The notes under the pieces were generated by a model that ran no database searches, had not been told where the DNA came from, and saw only the letters and a program-made list of their open reading frames with translations. Positions 45,736 to 58,418 of a stretch of 64,000 bases of DNA are shown piece after piece. Within the stretch, counting starts at the first letter, position 1; the number at the start of each line of letters is the position of its first letter. This DNA comes from Megamerina dolium (Eukaryota > Arthropoda > Insecta > Diptera > Megamerinidae), in contig OY978525.1 of the NCBI GenBank assembly GCA_963854835.1, forward strand, positions 32,697,253 through 32,761,252, given 5' to 3'. The position numbers and the translations under genes are program-made.

Positions 45736-46379
45736 CACGACTGTAATTAATAATACATATTTACTTCTCTATATCATGAGGAGATGCAAGGATACAGGTT
45801 TAAAGGTCCTAGAGATCTACACATCTTGAAACTAGTAATAGACGTTCCGATATCACTACAGACACATGATGACCTAAGTGTAACCTCCTCTCGGATATCT
45901 GCTTTCTTACGTCTAACCAAATTGAATATATAGGTGCATTTGTGTGTAGGCAGGGTATGGTCATTGTCATTGTAAATCAGTGCTTCATGATGGATCACGG
46001 ATTTATGGCCCTCTTTATAATGACCTGTGAATTCAACAATTTTTTTTACGTTCCAAATAGAGAATGTGAAATATCTGAAAAGTCTTTTGTAGTACAAATA
46101 GATAGCTAGCCGCGCTAAATCATCATGTCGACTTCACTCTCGTAACAAGAGTTGGCAAGGACGGAGCCTCCTTTTGACACAGCTTTAATGGTACCTGCTT
46201 TAGTTTCACTGGAGGTTATTAAGAGGAGCATATAGTTACACTACATTCAGCAGTTTAATCGCAGATGAAAGCTTAAACTTCCTGTATTGTGTCTCGTGAG
46301 GCATAGCAATGGGGGTTCGTCTCGTAATTTCTTAATAGGGGCTTTAGCAGTCTATATGGGCCATTGATGTATAGTTACT
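45736..46379. other. Spacer, no gene
   Basis: Somewhat balanced composition but no recognised domain. The minus-strand frame 45774-46097 is unsupported. Confidence 0.35.
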
Positions 46380-46419
46380 ACGCTGAAAAAATCCGTATCC
46401 CATTTAACATGCAATGTAA

Positions 46420-46620
46420 AAGTTGGGGAAACTCCGGGGCAAAGAAACTATTATACATTTTTTCTGCGAATGTTCAGCCATAGTCGAGGACAAGGCATAG
46501 GTTTTTGGGAAGGTACTTTCTTGACAATCTATTAAGCTGCTTGACAATCTGTTAAGTCATCTAAATTGTATTAGTTGAGTTTAGTGGGTAACTAAAAACT
46601 GTTCGGTGAGGAAGTAGTTT
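46420..46620 (+). pseudogene. Probable LINE C-terminal zinc-motif remnant
   Basis: One frame reads ETIIHFFCECSAIVED, matching the ETxxHxxCECPA signature at LINE ORF2 C-termini (compare 16491-16600). The upstream part is too decayed to read. A short match, so confidence is limited. Confidence 0.45.
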
Positions 46621-47404
46621 TACGGAATTGGTAAAATTACCGATTCCGTAATATACTACAGATATGGAGGAGATTGAACATGTGTGAATATCACATTGAT
46701 TATTATCCAAATGAGGACGATGAAATATCTAGAAAACTAGTCGGACATAAACGTTGAAATTTAGTATCGGAATCAATGTATGTATTTTCTTCTCTACTTT
46801 ATAATAAAACTCTTTGGGATTCAAGAAGTGATTGATTTTGCACACTATCTATCAGACAACATTGATATTGGTGCTGTGACCCAAAAGTAGACTTTATTGA
46901 TGATGTATTAGTTAAGATGATCGATTAAGTGTTATGTATATGGTATGCTAAAAGTTGGTTATATTTAAGAAGTTGGTGTGCCACCTCTCATATGTTAGAA
47001 ATGATTCATATTTGAGAAGTGGTAATGGTAACTCCCACATAACCGAATTGGAGGGTATGGATTATCAAGAGAATTGTCTGTTTGAAATCATTGAAATATC
47101 GTGCAAGGCCTAAGATTATCGAGTATGAGATAAAAGTGGTAGAAATTAAGGTAGTTGTAGGGGTAGCATTTACTATGAAATATCAACGAAATTATCTATC
47201 GTTAGATACTTAATGCTATAGCTCTTGTTATGTATTTTGTAGTGATGGTTCTTTATTGGACAAAATTGGATAACTGAATTTCCAAATGAATTTGAAAGTT
47301 CTGAAAATTCAGCCAGGATATAACAACAAAGTTTAACGTAATCTACCTTTTATATACCTAGGAGTTTATCTGTTGAAAAATCTTAGTATCTGAGTTTGTT
47401 GAAT
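46621..47404. other. Spacer, no gene
   Basis: No recognised feature. Repeated GTTGGT/GTTAGA phrases are weak. Confidence 0.35.
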
Positions 47405-47856
47405 TGCTAATTCCGGATTTCCGAGTTAATCCGCATTAACTCTATTAGGGCAATTTGCGTTGGCCAGACTGCTGAAAATTTTCTATTGTGAATTTTTCTC
47501 GATCCATTTTATAAAATATTAGTGTGTTCGCTAACAAACACTTTCAACAATTGTTAACAGTTTTCAACATGAAAAGCGGTGGCGAACAAATAAATCCAGC
47601 TGTCAATTACGAATTGTGAATGTCAATTTACAAGTTTCTGATAGTTTTCAGTTCACGTACTTCTTGTAGATTTTCTCATATCAAGAGTGACAGATGACAG
47701 AAATTGATAGTGATAGTAATGTAAGTGAGCAGACTTAATAAAACAGCAATCAGCCGTTTAGTTAATCCGCAATACTGCCGTCTGTCAGGTTAATATTTTA
47801 TTCGGATTAAGTGCGCCGGTAATCCGGATTAACGCTGTCGTCTGTCTAGGCTATAA
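47405..47856 (-). mobile_element. MITE-like element, copy 2
   Basis: Inverted relative to 30233-30745 and similar throughout, ending TGTCTAGGCTATAAG. The ends face each other as TAATTCCGGATTTCC and the complement of TTAATCCGGATTACC. It lacks about 50 bp of the right end present in copy 1. The same internal ATG and MDREKFTI start are present. Confidence 0.65.
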
Positions 47857-49569
47857 GAATCCATCCATGGTACTTAAAGCAATAAAGTTTATAGTAGTGC
47901 CTAAGACATGCAATAAAAATCAGAAAAAATTTAATTAACTTTTGTTAGCAAACATTTTTGACACATCCTGTATTTATAATATATAAATCTACTCCTTTTC
48001 ATTGAAGTTGCTTGATTATAGACACACATTAATGGTTAATATCAACACCTCTTCATAATCAACATGTGCAATATAGTACTAGTATAATCAAGTGTCAGTA
48101 TGCAAGTTGGTTATTTGTAGTACTTACATTAGGGTGGCTAAAATTATTTGGAAGAAAAAACTTCACAAAGGATATAGTAGAAAAAAGAAGCAATTATCGT
48201 TGATGCTAAGAATATTTGCCCAAAAAAGCATGTATCACAAATTATTTTGAATATAATTATGTAAAAACTAAAACAAAATGACCATATGAATAGCAATGGT
48301 TATTGCAAAATTTATAGCAAATGCTTATTTATTAAATTTTGAGTGTAAAATTTCAGATTCATAGTTTCTTAGGTAAATATACATAAAACCATCATTTGTT
48401 CCACCCTAGCTTACTTACCATTTATACTGCTAATATTTAGTAGCAATAGCTTCATACTACATTACAAGCAACAGTTTCGTCATCAACATCATGTAAGCAA
48501 GTAAGTAAGTAGTGAAGTTACTTACTTACCTCTTCAGTTACAACTGTCAACATCTTCATCATCGTCATTAATACGTCAACTATATGTAAGTAAGTATGCA
48601 TGCACCCATGTCTACACACACACCCATAGAGATTTATCAACATCTTTTACTCATAAATACTTTTGTTGCTGCACTCTTCCAGATCCACTTTGCAGCTAGT
48701 ATATCGTGTAGTGTCAACAACATCCAATTTCCATGTATGCTTTCGTGTTGGTCGTCACATCATTATTGTCGTCTTTAATATATGATACACAACTCATCAT
48801 CATCATCATCATCATCGTCGTAATCATATTTTTAGTGCAACACAGCATTCGTAGTAGTCATCAAATTGCAACGCATTCATACAAGCATCGCATTGCAACG
48901 CATCATCATCGTTCAACGGATTATCTGCAGTACTATCAACATCATTCCGTCAATGAGTGTGTATTTGTGTGGATGTTTGTATCTCGATTTCATCATCGTA
49001 GTCTTCATCGCTGTCATCGTTGTTGATTTTGCTGATATTCCTACGTGTGAATGCTTTAAGTTTTGCGATTTACCTTGATACCGTATCACATATTGTACAT
49101 ATATACGAGTACTATACTATAGACATGTACTCACTTTTATACTCACATAGCGAAAAGATTATATGGACTCCGGTGATACGAACTCACATAGATATCTGCA
49201 TCCTCATGCTGTTGCTATTATTGCTATTTTCATTTTTGCATCGTAATTTGTGTTTTTGTGTCTTCTTCTTTTCGTTTTTGGGGCATTTTTCTGTTGCTTC
49301 TTTTCTTTAATGTAACGGTTAATTGAGATGCATTGCCACGTTTCACATCACATCCTTAACGCATTATCGTTTTTTTATTTTAGTCATTCACTTAAAATGT
49401 ATGTATATTCCGTTCGGTTGACTTAACCTTTAATAGCCTTAAAAATAGAGAACAACAATTCTTAATAGTCCACATTCCATGACTTTTCAGTGGAAATATA
49501 TTAACAAATGAAATGAAGTAGATGACAATGAATAAGTAAGTTTATTTCACTACTTCCTGTGCATATATT
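47857..49569. other. AT-rich stretch with (ATC)n microsatellites, no gene
   Basis: Simple ATC/CAT tracts at 48545-48570, 48795-48825 and 48900-49025. Open frames here translate these tracts. TAAGTAAG repeats lie near 48495-48530. No gene. Confidence 0.5.
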
Positions 49570-50320
49570 ATATTTGAAACATCAGTTACAGAGACTTATT
49601 GCCAAAGTCTATTCGTGGACTTGATCAAGCCACATGAGTACTTTTTGTGAAGGAGCTCTCCCTGTCGTTTAATACCAAACGAGGTTTCAGACAAAGTGAC
49701 TCGATATCGTGTGACTTCTTTAATCTTATTATGGAGAAAGTATTAGCTGCTGATCATGCTAATCATGCTGACATAATGGCATTATCTTCAATAAAAGTTA
49801 GCGCAGTTAGCGTTTGGATCTTATGGGAAAGAAGGACAAAACGAAGAACCTAGTGTCTACAAACAAAGCATGTCACTGTTGATAAGAGCGCTTTTTAAGT
49901 AGTGAAGGGCTTTGTATATCTTGGAACCAGCATTACCACCAGTAATGACGACAGCCTAGAGATATTGTGTGGGATAACTCTTGCTAACGAGTATTATTTT
50001 GGGATAAGTAAGCTGTTGCTAAGTCGAGCCCTCTCATGTCAAACGAAAACCACACTCTACAAGTCTGTCATTATGTCTGTCCTTACATATAGCACCAAAC
50101 TTGAAAGTTTTGAGTCCTACATAAGATCTTTGGACGTTGCGGTGTTAGCGGTGAATATTGTATAAGGTACAACCATGAGCTCTATGAGCTGTATGCTCAC
50201 AGCGACATAGTAAAGGGTATCAAAATTAAGCGGATGCGCTATCTTGGTCATGTCTAGCGAATGATAGAACACTCTACAGCTAAGAAGGAGTTATATTCGG
50301 AACCTGCCAAATAATGTCAT
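49570..50320 (+). pseudogene. RTE-like LINE remnant, RT fingers to C-terminus
   Basis: Pieces in order: LSFNTKRGFRQSDSISCDFF (relatives: DTKRGFRQGDPLSCDLF), then FVYLGTSITTSNDDSLEI, LLSRALSCQTKTTLYKSVI, SVLTYSTKLESF and, in another frame, RYNHELYELYAHSDIVK with KRMRYLGHV. The catalytic ADD motif is lost in a deletion near 49800-49900. Frameshifts and stops throughout. Confidence 0.78.
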
Positions 50321-50339
50321 TCTACATAAAATATTAAGG

Positions 50340-51190
50340 GGGATTATTGAGTTTACAAATTTTTTTTAATGCGTGACTTTGCATGTGAGCTACAATAAAT
50401 ATTGGTGGTGGCACATTTATTTCTCTCAAAATTATTAAAAAAAATAAATAAATATGTGGCACTTAAAGCCCCAAAGGGCTCATTGGCCGAGCTTCTCTTC
50501 CATTACTGTTGTGCGTCTTAAATTTTGGACAATATTAGAAGGGACCTACTTATTTTAGCCGGTTCCGAACGGCAGAACACTTGTGACATCAATTTTTCTG
50601 AGCTTTGTCACAGAGTTCTTTAAGAAGCTTTTTCATGGCAAGTTGTTACTGTCGGAAGAATTGCCAATTCTCAAAATTATTATCTACTATAATAATATCC
50701 CAATTACAAAATATTTTTGCCGTGGATGGATTATCAATCAAGTTATGGTGGTTTAAATTATAAAAAAATTCCACAAGATTGTGCGCGCGCCATAATTGCA
50801 ATTTAACTACCAAATATTGTTGTCCTAGAAGGGATATTAAGTGAGTTAAGGTGACTTCAAGTTGCAAAAAAATCAGCAACTTTGTATGGAAGCTTAAATT
50901 GTAGGTGTTCACTCATTATGAAAGTTGAAATTTGTAAAAACATCCCCGTGATTTTGTACGTGAGTTACATAATATAGAAATCATTGTTCATCTATGTTTT
51001 GGCAAATTATTATTTACTCTAATATTAATCAATCTGCCATATATTGTTGTTGTTATTTATATACATACATCTACATACAATATTAAGAGAATTATAGCGG
51101 GTTAAAAATTTGAAAAATTCCGGGGTCAGTATGTCGGATTTTTTAGACTCATAAACGGATGAACATTTTTAAATAGTTTATGAAGCCAAC
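50340..51190 (-). mobile_element. Old INE-1-like copy interrupted by a SINE (probable)
   Basis: Phrases ATATTGTTGTCCTAGAAGGG, AAGTGAGTTAAGGTGA, CAACTTTGTATGGAAGC and a second ATATTGTTGTTGTTATTTA with ATTCCGGGGTCAGTATGTC resemble the family interior in reverse orientation. Heavily diverged, so the limits are rough. A SINE splits it at 50438-50668. Confidence 0.4.
50438..50668 (-). repeat. SINE, copy 5, truncated at the tRNA head, with 14-bp target duplication
   Basis: Reverse orientation. The T-rich tail end (AAAAAAATAAATAAATATGTGG on the plus strand) and the body are intact, but sequence stops at GAATTGCCAATT before the head. The duplication TCTCAAAATTATTA flanks it at 50424-50437 and 50669-50682. 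Truncation at the head with the tail kept is the signature of target-primed reverse transcription. Confidence 0.9.
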
Positions 51191-51381
51191 TTTGATCGAA
51201 AATATACTTCTCTATTCATACACTCTTTCAAGTATTTACAAACATCCAACCGACATATATATACGCTAAGAGTTGAGAGCAAAGTACGATATAAAAAGGA
51301 TTTCAATCAACAAGTCCGCATGTTGAAAGGAGAAGAAGAACTGTTTAAATCCATGTAATCCTTCATTAAAGAGATTATATT

Positions 51382-51700
51382 AAATAAAAATAAATAAAAA
51401 TGTGGCACTTATAAGCCCCGAAGGGCTCGTTGGCGAGCTTCTCTTCCATCACTGTTGTGCGTGTTAAATTTTTGGACAGTATTAGAAGGGACCTACTTAT
51501 TTTAGCCGTTTCCGAACGGCAGAACTTTTGCGACATCACTTTTTCTGAGCTTTGTCACAGAGTTCTTTTAAAATCTTTTTCATGGAAAATTGTTACTGCA
51601 AGAAGAATTGCCAATTGCTTGCCGACAGGTGGGTACCGTTCGAAAGAAAAAATCATTTCGATATTAAATTTGTTATACTTTAGTCGGGGATTAAACCCAC
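51382..51700 (-). repeat. SINE, copy 6, head-truncated, with 11-bp target duplication
   Basis: Reverse orientation. Tail ATTTT-type (AAATAAAAATAAATAAAAATG on the plus strand), full body, ending at GGGGATTAAACCCAC (box B region). GAGATTATATT is duplicated at 51371-51381 and 51701-51711. Confidence 0.9.
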
Positions 51701-51711
51701 GAGATTATATT

Positions 51712-52263
51712 TCTTGCTCATAATGTATGAAAGCTTAGTCTGTTTAATGATGATATGATTCACTCCTAATGGTTCTTAATCGAGACTGCTGCAGAACTAA
51801 AGTCACTCTCCAAATGTGATGAAGAAAATGAAGAAAGCACAACCATTAACACAACCATACTATTTTGTCTCAGTGCATAAAAATATAGTCAGATTGAAGG
51901 CGAAATAATTCCTTCCTAAAGTGTTCTTATCAAGACAGCTTCAGAACGGAAATCACAGCATTGTTATTATTTGTGTATTACACAAATAATTCGAAACTAA
52001 ATTCTGAAATATAGAATTCCCAAAATATGAATTACTCTGATATTAATTATATGGAAGGTTATAATTTATTAGCCCTTATCGAAACACTCTAAAACATTAG
52101 CACATTTTGCAATATATCCGGCACTACAATTGCCGCAGCGCCGAGAGGAAGCTTCTCAAGCCGATTTAAAACATGCGAAAAGCTGCGACAATATATTTTT
52201 CGAGATTTTGCATAGATGGTCAGACAATATGAGAATAATTAGACCTAATTTTCACTTAATCAA
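51712..52263. other. Spacer with a diverged 50-bp repeat pair
   Basis: ACTCCTAATGGTTCTTAATC near 51761 and a related CTTCCTAAAGTGTTCTTATC near 51911 start two imperfect copies about 150 bp apart. No gene. Confidence 0.4.
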
Positions 52264-52277
52264 ACCTACAGCTATGA

Positions 52278-52643
52278 AAAAAAAAAAATAAATATGTGGC
52301 ACTTAAAGCCCCAAAGGACTCATTGGCCGAGCTTCTCTTCTATTACTGTTGTGCGTCTTAAATTTTGGACAGTATTTGAATGGACCTACTTATTTTAGCC
52401 GGTTCCGAACGGCAGAACACTTGTGACATCACTTTTTCTGAGCTTTGTCACAGAGTTCTTTTTAGAAACTTTTTCATGGCAAGTTGTTACTGTCGGAAGA
52501 ATTGCCAATTGCTTGCCGACAGGTGGGTACCATTCGAAAGAAAAATCTTTTCGATATAAAATTTGTTATGCATCAGTCGGGTATTGAACCACGACCTACA
52601 GATCAGAAGGCGAACACACTAACCACTGAGCTACGGCACCCAC
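52278..52643 (-). repeat. SINE, copy 7, full-length, with 14-bp target duplication
   Basis: Reference copy of the family, 366 bp, reverse orientation. In SINE sense it begins GTGGGTGCCGTAGCTCAGTGG (box A TAGCTCAGTGG), then GGCCTTCTGATCTGTAGG and box B-like GGTTCAATACC. The body ends GGGGCTTTAAGTGCCACATA and a TTTATTTTTT tail. ACCTACAGCTATGA is duplicated at 52264-52277 and 52644-52657. Box A and box B provide an internal Pol III promoter. Confidence 0.95.
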
Positions 52644-52657
52644 ACCTACAGCTATGA

Positions 52658-53499
52658 TGCATTTTAATAATTTCCATAGCACTTGAGTATTTACCTAGTT
52701 TAACCCACTCGGGCATCAATGTGTTAACGACCTATATTGTACTTATATATAAATGAAATTTATTTTCAAATTTTATTGACTCCTTCATTCTCTGTTTAAT
52801 TGCATTTTCATTGAGTGTGAATATATCATTAATGCGATTGTATTACTTATATTCTACAAATGACAGATACGCATGGACATTTACGCGTGTATGATCATGT
52901 TCAATTTTAATCCATCATTTTATACTTTCACATTAAAATATCTGAATATACATATATTTACTGTTGAAATTAAAAATCGAATTTATTTAATATGATAAGT
53001 ATGCTTTAAGTATATTCGCATTTACGAAATAAAAATTGCAAAAAAAAAAAGTAATTCAATATTCTTGAAATTATAGATTTTACCACAACGATCGAAGTGA
53101 AAATCATCCTCTTTGCATTTCAATATACCATTTGAATGCATTTGGGGGTAATAATAATTGTAAAAAAACTTCATTTCGGTGTAATTGTATTTCATATAAT
53201 TGAAATGAGCTAATTTTAGTTAAATTCTAATATGAATAACATGTTCATCTATTAGTAATACAATTCGGGCGTATTCAAAATGTAATTTGCAATCATATTG
53301 AATTTAATTTCTATGATTGCAAATGAAATTCTAATTAAAATCACAAACATATAGTATAAATTGTTTCATAAGTTTTGCGATTCGATTATCACATTAAAAA
53401 GAGAACTACATAAACAGAGTACAGTAAAGATATAACACTTAAAAATTCGGTTATGAAAATGTTAAGAGAATTAATTAAATTACTATAATAAATAAATTA
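52658..53499. other. AT-rich stretch, no gene
   Basis: Unstructured A/T-rich DNA. Confidence 0.5.
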
Positions 53500-53519
53500 G
53501 TTAATATTCATATCAAATT

Positions 53520-54010
53520 TTTAGAAATAAAAATCGAAAATCAGCAGGCAACAAATTGGGCTTCAATATGATTAAAAAGTTCAATTTCAATATAATTTGT
53601 TTCGATGTTCCTTCTATAAAGCTTCCGTAGTAAGATTTATAGTATTAGTTTTGATAGAGCTTCTATAAAGCTAAAAAGAAAATATTTAGCAAGTTCCTTT
53701 TAACTTTGAGGCACTTAAAGTCATTATATATTGCATATAAATTTTTAGTAACGATTTGTGAATCAATATCACTAAAAAGTTTAATTTTAAAAATATTTGT
53801 ATTAACTAGGCATGTTTGACTTTTAATTATTCCATATCTTTCAAGCGACAATATGATTGAAATATTTAATTTCTAGAGTAGTTTCAATATACCTTCTATA
53901 ATGCTTCCATAGTAAGTTTTTAAAGTAATCGTCTCGATAGAGCTTCTATAAGGTCATAAGAAATAAATTAGCTAGGTCTTAATGAATTTTGAGTAACTCA
54001 ACTTCTTCAA
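53520..54010 (+). repeat. Repeat array, left half (two units of ~285 bp)
   Basis: CCTTCTATAAAGCTTCCGTAGTAAG near 53610 and CCTTCTATAATGCTTCCATAGTAAG near 53896 each continue with GATAGAGCTTCTATAA and then AGAAAT. The array is continued at 55985-56290 beyond an inserted element. Confidence 0.65.
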
Positions 54011-54041
54011 TATTTGACATCGAACTATTATAAAAAAATCT

Positions 54042-55601
54042 CCTTACAGTCAGCTGGGGCCGACCAAACTATACCCTGCATATGTAGATTTATATATAAA
54101 AAGTTTACTCGAATATCCAACTTTTCTTTTATTTCCACTTTTCGAGAAACAATTTTTGCATATACTACTAATTTACACCCGAAATATGGTTGACTTTGAC
54201 GAAGTAAAAGGATTTTAAGATAATTCCGACGCTTAGTATGGGAGCTATATAAAAGTGGGCGTGGCTTACCACTTTTTCAATGTTAATCCACACCTTAAAT
54301 TTGGTGTCCTACGTTGAATAGTTTCTAAGTTATCGTGGTTAACATTTTTGTTTAATTTCCTCAACTTTGTATGGTAGCCCCAATAAGAAGTGAGCGTGGT
54401 ACGCTGATTTTTCGCCAGATTATTTCCGACTACCATATTAACCTAAGTGTTAATTATGATTGTTCTAGACAGAAGGATGCAGAAGTTACAGCTATTTCAA
54501 TTTAAAAGAAATTCGGTCATTTTGTGTGGCGGCTACTATCAAAAGTGGGCGTGGCGCGTCCATTTCCTGTGAGTCTAGTTGCTCGTACAATACTAATCGA
54601 TACCTTAATTCTCGTTCTTTTACACTAAATGGTTTATAAGTTATGGCGCTTAAAAGTTTTAGTTTAATTCCCTTGACTTTGTATGAGAGACCCATGAAGG
54701 AGTGTGCGTGGCGCACTGATTTTCTTCCAGATTATTTCCGACTACGATATTAATTTAAGTGTCAATTATGGTTATTCTAGACATAAGATTGCCTAAGTTA
54801 CAGCTGTTTCAATTTAAAATTTGTATGGGGGCTACGATAAACAGTGGGCGTGGTGCGCCCATTTTATGTGAGCCTAATTGCTCGTACAATACTAATCCAC
54901 ACCTTAAATCTCGTTATTCTACGCTGAATAGTTTGCAAGTTATAACCGGTAACATTTTTTTTAATTTCCGCAACTTTGTATGGGAGACCCAAAAAGGAGT
55001 GGGCGTGGCACACTGATTTTCTGCCAGATTATTTGCGACTAGGATATTAATTTAAGTGTCAATTATGGTTATTCTGGACAGAAGATTGTAGAAGTTACAG
55101 CATTTCAATTTAAAAGAAGTACAGACACTTTGTATGAGAGCTACGCTAAAAAGTAGGCGTGGCTCAACCACTTTTGGCGAGGTTATATAGTAGTATAATA
55201 TAAGTCTATGTGCCAAATATTGTTGTCCCAAGTGGTATATTATGTGAGTTATAGCAAGTTAAAGATTTTGAAAATTTCGAGGTTAGTCGCTTTGAATGCT
55301 TGGTGTGGGCGTGGTTATTGACCGATCATGCCCAATATCAATACCCTCCGTACCCTTGGATCATAGATTACTTATGCCAAATTTCGTCAAAATTGCTCCA
55401 ATATTTGCTCAAGTTATCGTGCGAACCAGCCAGGTGACAGACAGACGGAAGGACGGACGGACGGACATCATTAAATCGAAAATTTAATCGACGCTGATCA
55501 CGAATATATATCTATGTCTATATCTCCGGAGATTAATTCAAGTGGACACAAACATCTGACCGAAATGAATATACCTTGCATATTGCATTATGCAGGGTAT
55601 A
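54042..55601 (-). mobile_element. INE-1-like element, copy F
   Basis: Reverse orientation, apparently complete. The hairpin end (complement of GTCGGCCCCAGCTGACTG) is at 54045-54066 and ATACCCTGCATATGTAG follows. The start (complement of TATACCCTGCATAATGC) ends at 55601. Two internal units with GCTCGTACAATACTAATC at 54581 and 54880 give a 299-bp period. At 1560 bp it is intermediate between copies A and D. Confidence 0.8.
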
Positions 55602-55957
55602 AAAAATATTTGGCACTTAAAGCCCTGAAGGGATCTTTGGTCGAGCTTCTCTTCCATTACTGTTATGCGTTTTAAATTTTGGAGAGTATTAGAAGGGACT
55701 TGCTTATTTTAGACGGTTCCGAAAGGCAGAATTCTTGCAACATCACTTTTTCTGAGCTTTGTCACAGAGTGCTTTTAGAAGCTTTTTCATGGCATGTCGT
55801 TACTGCCGAAAGAATTGCCAATTGCTTGCCGACAGGTGGGTACCGTTCGAAAGAAAAACCGTTTCGATATAAAATTTGTTATGCTTCAGCCGGGGATTGA
55901 ACCCACGACCTACAGACCAAAAGGCCAACACACTAACCACTGAGCCACGGAACCCAC
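55602..55957 (-). repeat. SINE, copy 8, near full-length
   Basis: Reverse orientation. Begins AAAAATATTTGGCACTTAAAG directly at the end of INE-1-like copy F. It ends with the head, complement of GTGGGTTCCGTGGCTCAGTGG, at 55937-55957. No clear target duplication was found. Confidence 0.9.
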
Positions 55958-55984
55958 TATTATACATATTCTAAAAATACTAAA

Positions 55985-56290
55985 GTGAAAATTATACAAT
56001 TTCGTTGAGATTAAAATGTTCAATTTTGAAAATAACTGTTCAAATATGGCTTCTATATTTGCTTCCGCATGCAGACACGAAGTAAGACTTTCGGTATTAC
56101 TACTTGCATTTAACTTCTAACTATTCCATATATTTAAATATTATTCTCCAGTGATAATGAAATGATCAAATTTGAAAGTAATTGTTTAAATATAACTTCT
56201 GCGACGCTTCCGCTTGGAGGCTCGAAACAACAGTTTCGGTATAGCTTCTATAAAATCCTCAGAAATAAAATCCATAAGCTTGATGCAGGT
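55985..56290 (+). repeat. Repeat array, right half
   Basis: Two further units: GGCTTCTATATTTGCTTCCGC near 56047 and ACTTCTGCGACGCTTCCGC near 56205. The latter continues GTATAGCTTCTATAAAAT and AGAAATAAA as in the units left of 54042. Confidence 0.6.
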
Positions 56291-58415
56291 TTAATGAACC
56301 AAGAATTCATTAAAACTGTGTTACGATTGGGCTTTTAGTTGGAAAACCCCTTTGCAAAGGTTTTTTAGCGGGAAACTTCCTTAGTTTTCGAGTAAATTCT
56401 TTATGAAAGCTATTAACTACATGTCATTATTCAGATAAATCCCTTAAAGTTCTTGGTGCTTCACGTCGCGATTAATTATTTGATTTGATAAGCTATTGCC
56501 AATTATTTTCAATGAAATCGAATCGTGACTTTAGCACATTACAGATTAGTCTATTGGATAGAGTAACGTAACGTAGGAGGAATCATTCCGAAAGCTCTAG
56601 TGAGGCACAAATTGCTTCTCGGATTTAGTTTTGTCATTTTTTGTTATTGTTTTTAAATTTAGCATTATAGAATTTCATATCGGCTTCCATCGCAAAGCAT
56701 AAACATTTTCAAAGGTGTTGATGTTTTCATGAACCATAATTGATTAAAGATATTAGTCAGTCTGTTTCTCGAGTCTTCCTTTTAAATCGTTAGTCATTTA
56801 AGAAATGAATAAAATATTCATCGCATAACTTAACTAACAACCATTATGATATAAGAGTATGGAGCATCCAAAAATAATATACCCAATATGAGACACATAC
56901 TCGTACTTACTATATACATACATAATGACTCAATTCAAATTCAGTACGACGATTATGATGCTTAGAATATTTCCAATGTGAATGTGTGTATTTTATGAAC
57001 ACGTACCAAATGCACATATACACACATACTTTTGTATGTAACATATTTACAGCTGAACGTGACTGCATGTTGACTGCTTTCTTCACACAATCAACTAAAT
57101 TCATTTAAAGTGAAAATGAATTAAGCCATAATTTGTTTAAAATTACATTCAGTATTTAATTATGAAAGTGAAAAATATAAAAATATTTGATAAAATAAAT
57201 ATAACACTCAGTCGCAGCAGCACAACAGGCAAACTAGTACGCATACATATGTACCAACTCGTGCAAGTGTGCATGACCACAAGCATATGTGAAATAAAAA
57301 TAATGAAAAAAAAAACAAACAGAAATAGAATAATGCTGTATGAGAATATAAAATATGAGCTCGCAATATATTTAGATACAAATTTACTCAAAAAGAGGCT
57401 TATTCAATGTCGGTTATAATAAACATAATGCTTTTATTTACCATTACCAGCACCTATAAATCGTTTGTGATAATTTGTGTACTGTAACCTGTAGCAATAC
57501 TCAAAGATTTAAGGTAAGATCTTCAAGAGAATATTCGTGAGTAATGACCTCCATGGACGTGGCATTGGGACAGAGGTCAGTCGACAAGATTTTGAGTGCA
57601 AGTATGGAGTGGTAGCAATAAAATGAACTTTTTTCTTGGAGATTTGTAATTTGTAGTATAAATAATGTACTATTCTCTCTTAAGCCTTTCATTATTGACT
57701 TCTAACCAATATTCTCACATGTATTATATGGTAAGATAAATGTTTTAGATCCTTCGAATTGGAGATTAGCTGAAGACCGCATAAATATTTACTATGTGGA
57801 GAAAATAATATTACGAAGAATTTTACATATTTAAAAAATTATTTTATTAAATCCCATAAAAATTCAAAATTTCAAAAATTCACATATATTATAAATAACA
57901 AAATACAACAAGAACGACATTAAAGCTCGCACAAGACTGTGTGTATTTTCAAAGAATTTCAAACATTTTACGAAATGCTCAACTGGAATTTCAATTAAAA
58001 ATAATACAGATGTCCACATATATGTAAAGGCTTAACAATATGTACATAGATAATCATATGCGAGCACAATAATTTACATATACATACTTATACAGGGTAC
58101 CTTAGATAAAACTTACAAAAGGTTTAATTTCATAATTTAATTTTATAATTTAATTTTCATATTTAGTGTTTTTATCCAAAGTTAATTCCTTTTTATGGGC
58201 ATTTTATACACATGATTAACAAAGTGTATAAATAAGTCTCCTATGTTGAGTCGTTTTTTTTTCGATTATTTCTTATGGCTGAGTTGCGCTATTACTTCTC
58301 TCAATAAAACCTAAAATGAGAGAGTTTATGCCTTAGCCAGTCAAAATTCGAAATAAACATTATTTGAAGCATGATAGTAGATTTGTTCAAATATTTTTAT
58401 CAATATAATTTTATT
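56291..58415. other. AT-rich stretch, no gene
   Basis: No recognised element. A strong donor-like AAG|GTAAGA at 57512-57520 lies 19 nt after CTGTAG, treated as chance (see rejected). T-rich low-complexity from 58200 to 58270. Confidence 0.45.
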
Positions 58416-58418
58416 TTG

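Noticed and set aside
52580..52643. SINE heads as tRNA genes
   Set aside because: They have box A and box B but no complete cloverleaf and are joined to a shared ~300-bp body in many copies.
57490..57525. Possible 19-nt micro-exon between CTGTAG and AAG|GTAAGA
   Set aside because: A good donor, but no coding neighbour, conservation evidence or frame to support it. Such strings occur by chance in A/T-rich DNA.
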